The position numbers were made by a program, and so were the translations under genes. This document shows positions 24,548 to 31,936 of a stretch of DNA of 44,396 bases, one piece after another. The notes under the pieces are model-generated. The model searched no databases. It was not told where the DNA came from and saw only the letters and a list, made by a program, of their open reading frames with translations. Positions within the stretch are counted from its first letter, which is position 1, and the number at the start of each line of letters is the position of its first letter. The stretch comes from JBBSGD01 sp038254435. GTDB lineage: Bacteria > Actinomycetota > CADDZG01 > WHSQ01. The stretch is from assembly GCA_038254435.1 (NCBI GenBank), contig JBBSGD010000013.1, positions 1-44,396 of the forward strand, written 5' to 3'.

Positions 24548-26974
24548 TCAACTGCCCGGCGTCTGAACTAATACCACCACTTCCTGGGCCTCTGCTTTCA
24601 CCACAAGGATCGTTGCTGCCCCTTGACCGCTCGTAGAGCGGATCACCTGACCGGCCTCTACCATCGGATCCACCGGCTCGGCGAAAGCGATTTCCCCCAG
24701 CTCCCGCGGCTCGCAGGAAAAGGCAAGGCGCAGCAGCCCATCGGATTTACTCTGCGACACCAACTCCCACGTCGCGTGCCGCAACGTAACACTGGGCATT
24801 AGGGGCACATCCACCGGGAGCAGTCTCGCTCCGCGTCCCGGGAGGGACATGACGTCGAGCGCGACCGGAAAACGGCGCCGTTCGCCGCTTCCTGGAGAGG
24901 TGTAGGAAATGACTCCGCTGCCTGGAAGCTCAACGGGGTTCGCGACGCATACGATCCCGCCCGCGGGTCCGGAGAGCTCACCGGCCACAAGCCCACGACC
25001 CTTGCTCGACGCTTGCCGAGGAGCGTCGTACTCGGCAAGGCGGAGTGCGAAACGATGCTGGCTCTCTCCTGAGGTCGGCATGTATTGAAGACGGAACCCC
25101 AAGGTAGTGACGCGACCGCCTTGGGTGGCTCGAGTGAACGCGCAAGGATCACCGTTTTCCGTCCATGCTAGGGCTTCTGCGCCTTCTGGCAAGGCTAACG
25201 CGTCGACGGGCCCCGGCGCCACGACGACTCCATCTGGCGTCGTGATCAGCGAGTAGGTCTCCGGGCCGGGCGCAAAGGGCCGCACATCCGGTGGCTCTGC
25301 GCCGTCGAGAGCCAGATCGCTGAGGATCCGGCAGCGATCCATGTGTTCGTCCAGCACCGGCACGCAGGGCAGCAGCACGAGATGACCTCCACCTCGCACG
25401 TAGTCGCACAGTCGCGACTGAACGAAGCGATCCAAGAAGTGAAGTGACGGCACCCAGAGTTGGCGCGCGGCGCCGAGCTCGCCCTCCTCCGAGCGCTCCA
25501 GGTCGAGACATCCGAGGCTGACGCTGTTGAGGGCCAGGAGGGCGAAGAGACTCGGTGCATCGGAAAGGCCCATGTCTCCCATGCTGAATGTGGACTGAAG
25601 GGCGTCCCGATCGAATACCACGTCGTCGACGTCGACGAGCGCCGCCGCCTCGTAGGGGACGTAACAACCGATCCACACATCTCTGAGGGGTTCGGCCGAC
25701 ATGATCGTAGGTTCAGATGTTTTCACGATGCGGGATAGTTTGTGGATGACGTCCCGGTGAGGACGCCGTTGCCCATCCTTTCCGATCGGGGCATCGATAT
25801 CGTATTCACTGCCCGTGGCGTTCTCGAAGCCGGACGGGTTCGTTCCGCCGACCATCATGAAGTAGTTGATCCCGCGGATTCCCCGCGCCACCGTCAGCGC
25901 GTAAAGCAGCTCCATGGTGCCCGGGGCGATGAAGCTCGAGTTGGATGCCTGAAGCTCCATGGTCACCGGCGGACCTTGGTTTGCGCCGCGCCACATGTTG
26001 TAGGTCTCGTGAGTCATCGTGATGTGACCGATCTTCTGCTCCGGGCAGCCCGTTGCCGAGAACAGCGACAGGTAGCTCTCGTTGGTAAGTTGCAACGGAA
26101 GCTCCCGTGCGCGGGCAAAAGCCGCGAACTTCGCCGCCTGCAGAGGCAGCAGGTAGGGAAAGAGCATCGAGATCGTGACTTCCACTCCCTGCGAGGCTAT
26201 CGTCTCGTACTGGAAGAGCACATGCTCGTCGACGAGCGAAAGCTTGAAATCAAGCCAGTCCAAAAAGCGCGGCAATTGCTCCTCAGACGACAAGAGGTTA
26301 GTCGGGGGCAGGATCTCATCCGGTCTTTGGTAGCTGCTCCGGTGGCGCGTGTTGATGTCGTCAAGGCTCTCGTAGCGGTCCAGGAGCCAGCGCCCGTATC
26401 GAGAGCCCCCCGGTCTCTCCTCCACCAGGATCGGGTTGTAGTCAAGTGCCAGGGGATGGTGAAGCTGCTGCCAGTAGGAAGGCTCGTCGTCGAGCTGCCA
26501 GTTGATGATTGGCCCCCCAGCCGTGCTGAGGTACGGGGACGCCGCCTTGACGACGGCCTCGAGCCACCCCCGCACCGCGTCCTTGTATGCCGGGTGCTCG
26601 TAGGTGATAGCTGGATAGGAGCGTCCCTCGCCAGCCACCCTGCCGTGCACGTCAAGGGCAAGGATCCGGGGCTCCGTGTCCCAGAGCCATCTAGGCAGCC
26701 CGCCGTCGCGCCACTCGGCGGTGATGAACGGCCCCGGCCGAAAGATGCAATCGAGCCCGGCGGCGGCAATGGTCTCCAACGCTCCGATCAGATCCTGCTC
26801 GGGCTCGCCTACGCCCGTCAGATCGAGCGAGCCCGGCTTCGGCTCATGCCAGTTCCATGGGACGTAGATGCTCACTGCCTCGAGGCCCGCATCCGCGACC
26901 TGCTGCAGGCGGTCGCGCCACTGGCTGCGCGGATTCCGGAAATAGTGGAACTCGCCCGACAGGAGATAACTCAT
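24548..26974 (-). CDS. GH35-family beta-galactosidase, cytoplasmic
   Basis: Hydrolyses terminal non-reducing beta-galactosyl residues. The 808-residue chain starts directly with the barrel strand SGEFHYFRNPRSQWRDRL, then YVPWNWHEPKPG and RPGPFITAEWRDGGLPRWLW, all typical of GH35. The acid/base Glu is E164 in NWQLDDEPSYW (usual context is QxENEYG). The nucleophile is E340 in PVTMELQAS (usual VTEFWTG). GGTNPSGFENATGSEYDIDAP matches the GGTNFGF...YDYDAP motif. The changed residues around both catalytic Glu suggest an unusual substrate. There is no signal peptide, so cleavage happens after import. ATG 26974 overlaps the SIS stop (ATGA). Confidence 0.88.
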   Translation of the reverse strand: MSYLLSGEFHYFRNPRSQWRDRLQQVADAGLEAVSIYVPWNWHEPKPGSLDLTGVGEPEQDLIGALETIAAAGLDCIFRPGPFITAEWRDGGLPRWLWDTEPRILALDVHGRVAGEGRSYPAITYEHPAYKDAVRGWLEAVVKAASPYLSTAGGPIINWQLDDEPSYWQQLHHPLALDYNPILVEERPGGSRYGRWLLDRYESLDDINTRHRSSYQRPDEILPPTNLLSSEEQLPRFLDWLDFKLSLVDEHVLFQYETIASQGVEVTISMLFPYLLPLQAAKFAAFARARELPLQLTNESYLSLFSATGCPEQKIGHITMTHETYNMWRGANQGPPVTMELQASNSSFIAPGTMELLYALTVARGIRGINYFMMVGGTNPSGFENATGSEYDIDAPIGKDGQRRPHRDVIHKLSRIVKTSEPTIMSAEPLRDVWIGCYVPYEAAALVDVDDVVFDRDALQSTFSMGDMGLSDAPSLFALLALNSVSLGCLDLERSEEGELGAARQLWVPSLHFLDRFVQSRLCDYVRGGGHLVLLPCVPVLDEHMDRCRILSDLALDGAEPPDVRPFAPGPETYSLITTPDGVVVAPGPVDALALPEGAEALAWTENGDPCAFTRATQGGRVTTLGFRLQYMPTSGESQHRFALRLAEYDAPRQASSKGRGLVAGELSGPAGGIVCVANPVELPGSGVISYTSPGSGERRRFPVALDVMSLPGRGARLLPVDVPLMPSVTLRHATWELVSQSKSDGLLRLAFSCEPRELGEIAFAEPVDPMVEAGQVIRSTSGQGAATILVVKAEAQEVVVLVQTPGS

Positions 26975-27849
26975 GTAAGCACCACCGACCGCTCCAAATG
27001 ACGCGGGTGATCCGGATCCATCCCGCGGGCCGCGGCCAAAGATACTGCCGCCCTGTGCACGCGTACCAGGTCGGCGAGGGGGTCGATATCGGTACGCACG
27101 ATCGTTGCTCCCGTCGTGCGAATGTCGGCGATCACGTCTGCCTCGACCGCGCCCAGCGTCCAAACGACGGTCTTCGGTCCTGCAACGCTGATCGGGCCGT
27201 GGCGGTACTCCATCGCGGGATATGACTCGCTCCAGGCTCCGGCGGTCTCGCGGAGCTTGAGCGCCGCCTCATCGGCCAATCCCACCGTCCAGCCCCGGCC
27301 GAGAAAGACGAAATGGTCGAAGTCAGAGGGCCGAACAGGCAGCTCGGAGACCAGCGCCTGCTCCCCAGCACGCGCGATGACCTCCACGTCCTCTCCCAGA
27401 TGAGCGCGATGAAGGGCGAGTGTGGCGGTCGCGAAGCGCGTCTGAACCACCGATTCTTCATCCGCGAACTCGAGCACGATCGAGTCGGCGGCGACACTTA
27501 CGACCGGAGAATCGGGCACTGCGCAGATCGCGAGGCAGATCACCGAAGAGGGCAGGCCCTCGAGCAGTCGCAGCACCTCGGTCGTGGTTCCCGAGCGCGA
27601 GATTGCGACGACCATGTCGTAGGAATGTCTCGGCGGCGCCTCCGAGGCAGGCCAGGCGTCCGTCTCGCCTGCACCGGAGACTTCTCTCAGACCGGCGAAC
27701 GCCTTGGCTACGTAATAGGAGGTGCCGCAGCCGACGGCGGCCACACGCATCCCGTCCTGTGGTAACAGTGCGCCGACGTTCTCGGCCAGTGCTGCGGCCT
27801 TGCGCCACACCTCGGGCTGCGAAGCGAGTTCATGCTCGATCACGCTCAT
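26971..27849 (-). CDS. SIS-domain sugar-phosphate isomerase/deaminase (GlmS-C/AgaS-like)
   Basis: A 292-residue protein with two SIS domains and no glutaminase domain. The first half has VGCGTSYYVAKAFAGL and AISRSGTTTEVLRLL (phosphosugar-binding Ser/Thr). The second has LGRGWTVGLADEAALKLRE and SYPAMEYRHGPISV, the E-x-HGP signature of the GlmS isomerase domain. Such enzymes convert aldo/amino-sugar 6-phosphates to ketose phosphates; AgaS-type members give tagatose-6-phosphate from galactosamine-6-phosphate. ATG 27849 is preferred because TATTAT lies exactly 7 nt upstream. It is the first gene of the six-gene leftward operon. Confidence 0.82.
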   Translation of the reverse strand: MSVIEHELASQPEVWRKAAALAENVGALLPQDGMRVAAVGCGTSYYVAKAFAGLREVSGAGETDAWPASEAPPRHSYDMVVAISRSGTTTEVLRLLEGLPSSVICLAICAVPDSPVVSVAADSIVLEFADEESVVQTRFATATLALHRAHLGEDVEVIARAGEQALVSELPVRPSDFDHFVFLGRGWTVGLADEAALKLRETAGAWSESYPAMEYRHGPISVAGPKTVVWTLGAVEADVIADIRTTGATIVRTDIDPLADLVRVHRAAVSLAAARGMDPDHPRHLERSVVLT

Positions 27850-27856
27850 TCCGATC

Positions 27857-27862
27857 ATAATA
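27857..27862 (-). promoter_or_regulatory. -10 box TATTAT of the SIS-galactosidase-ABC operon
   Basis: On the minus strand TATTAT is followed by 7 nt and ATG 27849, a leaderless start. It is buried in the dyad 27857-27883. Confidence 0.6.
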
Positions 27863-27883
27863 GCTCAAGAACGAGCAGATTAT
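27857..27883. promoter_or_regulatory. candidate operator dyad of the DeoR-type regulator
   Basis: An imperfect inverted repeat: ATAATAGCTC, 6-nt spacer, GAGCAGATTAT. The GCTC/GAGC core and the ATAAT/ATTAT flanks match. It covers the operon's -10 box, so a bound protein would block transcription, and it lies 23 nt before the regulator's own -10. Confidence 0.55.
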
Positions 27884-27905
27884 TCGGGAAACCACAGATC
27901 GTGGC

Positions 27906-27911
27906 TATGCT
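27906..27911 (+). promoter_or_regulatory. -10 box TATGCT of the regulator gene
   Basis: TATGCT is followed by 6 nt and GTG 27918, a leaderless start with no Shine-Dalgarno. Confidence 0.5.
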
Positions 27912-27917
27912 CTGGTG

Positions 27918-28676
27918 GTGAGACGATCGGAGCGCCTTACCGAGATCCTCGAAAGGGTATCCGGCAACGGCAGCATCGGTGTTGCCGACCTTGCCGGCGA
28001 AATGGACGTCTCACCCACGACCATCCGGCGCGATCTCGAGCTGCTACAGGACCAGAACCTGCTTGCTCGCACACACGGTGGTGCGGTGGCCCACGGGGTT
28101 CTCTATGAGCTGCCTCTTCGCTACAAGGCGGCGCGGCACCAGGTGCAGAAACAGCGGATCGCGGTGACCGCAGCAAGCCGAGTCAAGGACGGCACTGCGG
28201 TGGGTCTTACCGGGGGAACGACGACGACCGAGATCGCGCGGGCGATCGTCGACCGAGCCGGACTGACCGTCGTTACCAACGCATTGAACATCGCGTCGGA
28301 GCTGGCGGTGCGGCCCAATCTGAAGCTCGTCGTAACGGGAGGCGTCGCGCGCCCCGAATCCTATGAGCTGGTCGGTGCTCTCGCGGAGAAAACGCTCGTC
28401 GGACTCAACCTCGACATCGCCTTCATTGGAGTAGACGGCATCTCCCTAGCGTCGGGTCTGACGACCCATCACGAGGTCGAAGCACAAACGAACCGGGCCT
28501 TGATCGAAAGAGCTCGGTCCACGGTGGCGGTCACCGACGGCTCGAAGGTGGGCAAGACCGCCTTCGCCCAGATCTGCCCTGCCGAAGCGATCGATGAGCT
28601 GATCACCGATGCGACGGCCGACCCAGAGGCGCTCGAGGCATTGACCGAGGCCGGTCTGCGGGTACATATCGCCTGA
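27918..28676 (+). CDS. DeoR/GlpR-family transcriptional regulator
   Basis: A 252-residue sugar-phosphate-responsive repressor. The N-terminal winged helix is RRSERLTEILERVSGNGSIG followed by the recognition part MDVSPTTIRRDLELLQDQ and the wing ARTHGGAVA. The C-terminal DeoR sensor domain has GLTGGTTTTEIARAI, VTNALNIASELA, VVTGGVARPESYELVG and AFIGVDGIS. Ligands are usually phosphorylated sugars. It is divergent from the SIS-galactosidase-ABC operon and a dyad lies between them, so it is very likely the island's local regulator. GTG 27918 fits the leaderless -10; GTG 27915 adds one residue. Confidence 0.9.
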   Translation: MRRSERLTEILERVSGNGSIGVADLAGEMDVSPTTIRRDLELLQDQNLLARTHGGAVAHGVLYELPLRYKAARHQVQKQRIAVTAASRVKDGTAVGLTGGTTTTEIARAIVDRAGLTVVTNALNIASELAVRPNLKLVVTGGVARPESYELVGALAEKTLVGLNLDIAFIGVDGISLASGLTTHHEVEAQTNRALIERARSTVAVTDGSKVGKTAFAQICPAEAIDELITDATADPEALEALTEAGLRVHIA

Positions 28677-28682
28677 GTCCGC

Positions 28683-29615
28683 TCAGTCGATATGTCGATT
28701 GGCTGGCAAACCCTCCGCCGGCTCCAGCACCAGTGCGATAGCGCCCATCAAGGGGGCATCGTGCACAAAGCGCGCCGCCGCCAGCTCGGGCGGGAATGGA
28801 ACGAAAGAGCTCAGGCTGCGCGCGAGCACGGAAAGCACTTGCCCAGCCGCGCTCATGAGCCCCCCGCTGACCACTATCCGGTCGACGTCGAACGCGACGG
28901 CGCAGTTGGTCACATGGAGGGCGATTTCGCCGAGCACCTCGTCGACGAACGCCTGAGATCTTGCGTCGCTCTGTGCCAAAGCGAACACCCGCTCGATGTC
29001 GTGATCATCGCCAAAGATTTCACGCACCCGCCGCTCGATGGCTCCCCCGCCAATACGGTCCTCGAGCGGCGCCATGCCGCGGGCGAAGCCCTCTCCATCT
29101 CCGGCGCTGGTGAGGTTGTAGCCGATCTCGCCGGAAGCGTCGTGAGCTCCTCGGTACAAGCAGCCGTCTATGACTGCTGCTACCGCGATCCCGGTACCGA
29201 GGTTGAGCAGAAGTCCGACCTTGCTGCCACGAAGTGCACCCCATCTAGCCTCGGCCCACGCGGCAGCCTTCACATCGTTCTCGATCACTATCGCCGGGGC
29301 GGCGAAGGAGGCGCGGACCGTGGTGGGAATGTGCAGATCGGACCATCCCGGCACGTTGGGCGCGAGCGCAACGTGATTGTCGTACGTGATTCCCATCGTC
29401 GCCACGCCCACACCGATCAGCTCACCTTGCTCGCGCGTCTCGGACACCAGGCGACTCCCCACCGCTAGAACGCGCTCGAGGGCTTGCTGCGCACCCTTGT
29501 GGCGCTGGGTCGGGATGGTCTCGCGCCTGAGCACCGTGCCGCTGCGGTCGGCCGTGGCCACGGTCATGTTGGTGCCACCGATATCGATGCCGACGACGAA
29601 TCCACCCGACTGCAT
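28683..29615 (-). CDS. ROK-family sugar kinase lacking the zinc motif
   Basis: A 310-residue ROK protein without a DNA-binding domain, so a kinase rather than a repressor. The phosphate loop is GIDIGGTNMTVATA; the catalytic Asp is in IENDVKAAAWAEAR; GLLLNLGTGIAVAAVIDG follows. The usual zinc site of ROK kinases, an ExGH His followed by CxCGxxGCxE, is missing: here the segment reads EIGYNLTS and continues without cysteines. ATG 29615 is preferred to GTG 29618 because AGAGG lies 8 nt upstream. It is convergent with the regulator (6-nt gap). It probably phosphorylates the hexose released by the galactosidase. Confidence 0.82.
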   Translation of the reverse strand: MQSGGFVVGIDIGGTNMTVATADRSGTVLRRETIPTQRHKGAQQALERVLAVGSRLVSETREQGELIGVGVATMGITYDNHVALAPNVPGWSDLHIPTTVRASFAAPAIVIENDVKAAAWAEARWGALRGSKVGLLLNLGTGIAVAAVIDGCLYRGAHDASGEIGYNLTSAGDGEGFARGMAPLEDRIGGGAIERRVREIFGDDHDIERVFALAQSDARSQAFVDEVLGEIALHVTNCAVAFDVDRIVVSGGLMSAAGQVLSVLARSLSSFVPFPPELAAARFVHDAPLMGAIALVLEPAEGLPANRHID

Positions 29616-29770
29616 CACGATGACCTCTTCGTCTCGGTAGTGCGCGCGGCCTCGGTCGGAGACATGTCACCATTCAACAACTTCCATCGCGTAGGACGGC
29701 CGTTGAACATGTGGAAGAGGTGCGGCTCGGCCCGGCCTGTCTCAGGCGTCCGAGGGTCGGCCCAGTCCGC

Positions 29771-31213
29771 TCAGGAAGGGGTCCACAACGTCCGCTGCGG
29801 TTCCTGCGGCGTGAGAGTGACGGATCCCGTCCATCGAATGAATGACGAGTTGGGACGGTAGTCGGCTCCCAGAAAGAATGCCCGGTTGATGGCGGTGACG
29901 TGAACGGACGCGCCCGTGTCTTTCTTGCCTGTCGGCACGCGTATGCCGACCACCTTCTCGACGTCGGCCGCCGATGTCCCAGCCGGCAGCTCGACGGTCG
30001 TGGCGGCAGGGAGGTCCCGTTGGATCGACCAGCCTGGAGTGAAGTGGTCGGAGCGATAGATCGTGGAGTCGCCCTTCATAACAACACCGAGTGCGAGACC
30101 GTCCCAACTCGAGCCGTCGTTCGAGGCACCGATTGTGTCCTTCTTAACTTCGACGTAGAGGTATGTGCGCTGATCGCCCAACGCCGGAGTAAGAGGATCG
30201 GACGGTGACTCGACATCGCCCTCACGGATCATTTCCTGTGCCATCACCCAGTACGTCCACGGGTTGTCATCCATCAGGACCTCGCGTGCCCTGTCGACGG
30301 GACGAATCTGGTTCGCATCGAGAAAGAAACGCATGTAGCCCTTCTTGACCTTGTCGCAAACGTTGTTGTTGGAGGTGCATGTCTGCAGGATCGGGTGCCC
30401 GTTCTCGTAGTCCCCCTTGAACGGCTTCGTGGCATGGTTCTTGCCCTGGAAAACGGCCGTACCGGGAACCGTCCGGCCTCTGGCATCCACCTCTACCTGG
30501 TAGATCCATTCGATGTCGGTGGTGCGGCCCCAGCGAGCCATCAGGGCAGGCGGACTCGTGCCTCCGTCCTCGTTGCTCCACACGACCGAGTACTGGAGTA
30601 TCCGGTCCCCCGGAGTCGATGCGGCCGCAGATTCGTGCCAGGCAACGAGAGGCGTATCCGTATAAGCGTTTTGGAAGGGCCCGCCCTCGTTGGAAAGGGA
30701 CCGTCCGTACAGAACCGGCGCGTGCCTCGACGCGACGTAGCCAGCATCGGCCGGTGCAACGTCGGCAAACGACATCGAGTCCAGCGACGCAGATGTGGCC
30801 CCCGGAGGAGATCGGTGCCCGTCGAAGCGGACGATCAAGTTGTGGTGACCTGACTTGACGTGGCCGAGGGCCACCGAGCGCTCCTGCGGCATGTGGGACA
30901 TGATCACCAGATCGCTCTCGTAGCGCCCGTCCACATAGAGGGATACGACCGCCGACTCGTCGCCCACGCGCTGCCACGAGACGCCCGGGGCCGAGACCGA
31001 GGCCCTCAAGACAACTTCCCCTGGACTCGAGATGGTGAAGGGTACGGTAGCCGATTGGCCCCCACGAGTCACGATGACGGAGTCGCCGGTCGCCGCACGC
31101 CCGGCAGGCGCTCCGGCAACGAGCGAGGCGACCAGGAAGCAACAAGACACCACCGAGACGAGCAAACGTCTGTCGAGTCGAAACTGTGCGCCTAAGCGCT
31201 CGTTTATGGTCAC
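29771..31213 (-). CDS. secreted protein of unknown family
   Basis: A 480-residue protein with a Sec signal peptide: basic RLDRR, hydrophobic LLVSVVSCCFLVASLVAGA, and a likely cut after GRA near residue 40. The mature part begins beta-rich (TVPFTISSPGEVVLRASVSA) and then has a Trp/Tyr/Asn/Asp-rich middle (LQYSVVWSNEDGGTSPPALM, IEWIYQVEVD, FQGKNHATKPFKGDYENGHP). Two Cys occur close together (QTCTSNNNVC) and may form a disulphide. I do not recognise a family; polysaccharide binding or an envelope role is only a guess. The start is GTG 31213. The 155 nt between this gene and the ROK gene show nothing else. Confidence 0.72.
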   Translation of the reverse strand: MTINERLGAQFRLDRRLLVSVVSCCFLVASLVAGAPAGRAATGDSVIVTRGGQSATVPFTISSPGEVVLRASVSAPGVSWQRVGDESAVVSLYVDGRYESDLVIMSHMPQERSVALGHVKSGHHNLIVRFDGHRSPPGATSASLDSMSFADVAPADAGYVASRHAPVLYGRSLSNEGGPFQNAYTDTPLVAWHESAAASTPGDRILQYSVVWSNEDGGTSPPALMARWGRTTDIEWIYQVEVDARGRTVPGTAVFQGKNHATKPFKGDYENGHPILQTCTSNNNVCDKVKKGYMRFFLDANQIRPVDRAREVLMDDNPWTYWVMAQEMIREGDVESPSDPLTPALGDQRTYLYVEVKKDTIGASNDGSSWDGLALGVVMKGDSTIYRSDHFTPGWSIQRDLPAATTVELPAGTSAADVEKVVGIRVPTGKKDTGASVHVTAINRAFFLGADYRPNSSFIRWTGSVTLTPQEPQRTLWTPS

Positions 31214-31221
31214 CTCACTCG

Positions 31222-31227
31222 AGAATA
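31222..31227 (-). promoter_or_regulatory. -10 box TATTCT of the secreted-protein gene
   Basis: On the minus strand TATTCT is followed by 8 nt and GTG 31213, close to a leaderless layout. Confidence 0.4.
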
Positions 31228-31247
31228 CGCACTAATCGAGCAGCTGT

Positions 31248-31454
31248 CTAGGGCGGCGGCGGATCGCTCTTCTCGGACGCCGCTGCACCCCGCTCGTAAA
31301 CCTGGATAAAACGCAGGTAGTTGCGCGAGATCCCCGCAACGCCGGTACGGAGATCGATCCCGCCGTCGAGCAGCTGCTGGATCCCCGTGCCCCCGATGGT
31401 CATTCCGATAGCGAACCGCAGAAACCCCTCGACACCGGCGCCCTGTCGCTGGCC
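31248..31454 (-). pseudogene. 3' fragment of a gene cut by an IS end
   Basis: The minus-strand frame carries a coherent protein-like tail, including GVEGFLRFAIGMTIGGTG, IQQLLDGGIDLRTGV and ISRNYLRFIQVYERG, ending SDPPPP and a stop. Coherence begins at about 31454, exactly where a TGACCCCCTGAAATC sequence starts that looks like the end of an IS3-type element. I do not recognise the family. The simplest reading is a gene whose front was lost through IS insertion. Confidence 0.4.
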
Positions 31455-31480
31455 TGACCCCCTGAAATCGGTCCACTGCG
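31455..31480 (+). mobile_element. candidate left end of an IS3-type element
   Basis: The sequence begins TGACCCCCTGAAATCGGTCC and lies about 70 nt before an OrfA-like frame, the usual distance in IS3-family elements whose ends begin with TG. No matching right end is found. Confidence 0.4.
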
Positions 31481-31527
31481 AGTGAGAGTCTGGATGCCTC
31501 GGAAGAGGCGGAACGAGGATCATCGCG

Positions 31528-31683
31528 GTGAAGAGACGCAAGCACACACCAGACCAGGTGGTGCGCAAGCTAAGGGAGGCCGACCGGCTCCCCTCTCGCC
31601 AACATGAGGTGAGACACCTTCGCTTGAAATTACTGAGCAAGAAGGGCGCGGAAGGAGCACCGGCTTCATGGCCATCACCCTGA
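31528..31683 (+). pseudogene. IS3-family transposase OrfA fragment
   Basis: From GTG 31528 the frame reads VKRRKHTPDQVVRKLREADR, which matches the N-terminal helix-turn-helix start of IS3-type OrfA proteins. Homology stops after KLREADRL and the frame ends 51 codons in, so the protein is truncated by deletion. Confidence 0.72.
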
Positions 31684-31715
31684 CAGGAACGGGATCGCGG
31701 GTACATCCTGATGGG

Positions 31716-31824
31716 ATGTCACCGGACCCGGAAGTCCCAGAGAAGGGGCAGCGCCGCCGCTACATCACGGCCTACAAGCTGCGGATCCTCGAGGAGGCCG
31801 ACCGGGCCACAGAACCAGGATCTG
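31716..31824 (+). pseudogene. second transposase OrfA fragment, different IS
   Basis: The frame MSPDPEVPEKGQRRRYITAY followed by KLRILEEADRATEPGS resembles the start of another HTH-type IS transposase (typical YKLRILEEADACTEPGEIG). Similarity then ends abruptly. Two unrelated IS pieces within 300 nt show an IS graveyard at the island's right edge; nothing else is seen between 31825 and 31936 apart from the likely promoter region of the dehydrogenase gene. Confidence 0.65.
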
Positions 31825-31936
31825 CGCCGGCGACTCGACGGCACGCCCGCACTCCGCGCCAGGCCAGGGCTGGGCCCGTGACCGCGTTAGGCTTCGTTGG
31901 CAAGGGAGCGGACCCTAACCAGGGCGGGGACCGATA

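Noticed and set aside
25742..27001. Long antisense frame (419 residues) opposite the GH35 gene
   Set aside because: Valine/arginine/leucine-rich shadow; the minus strand carries catalytic GH35 motifs.
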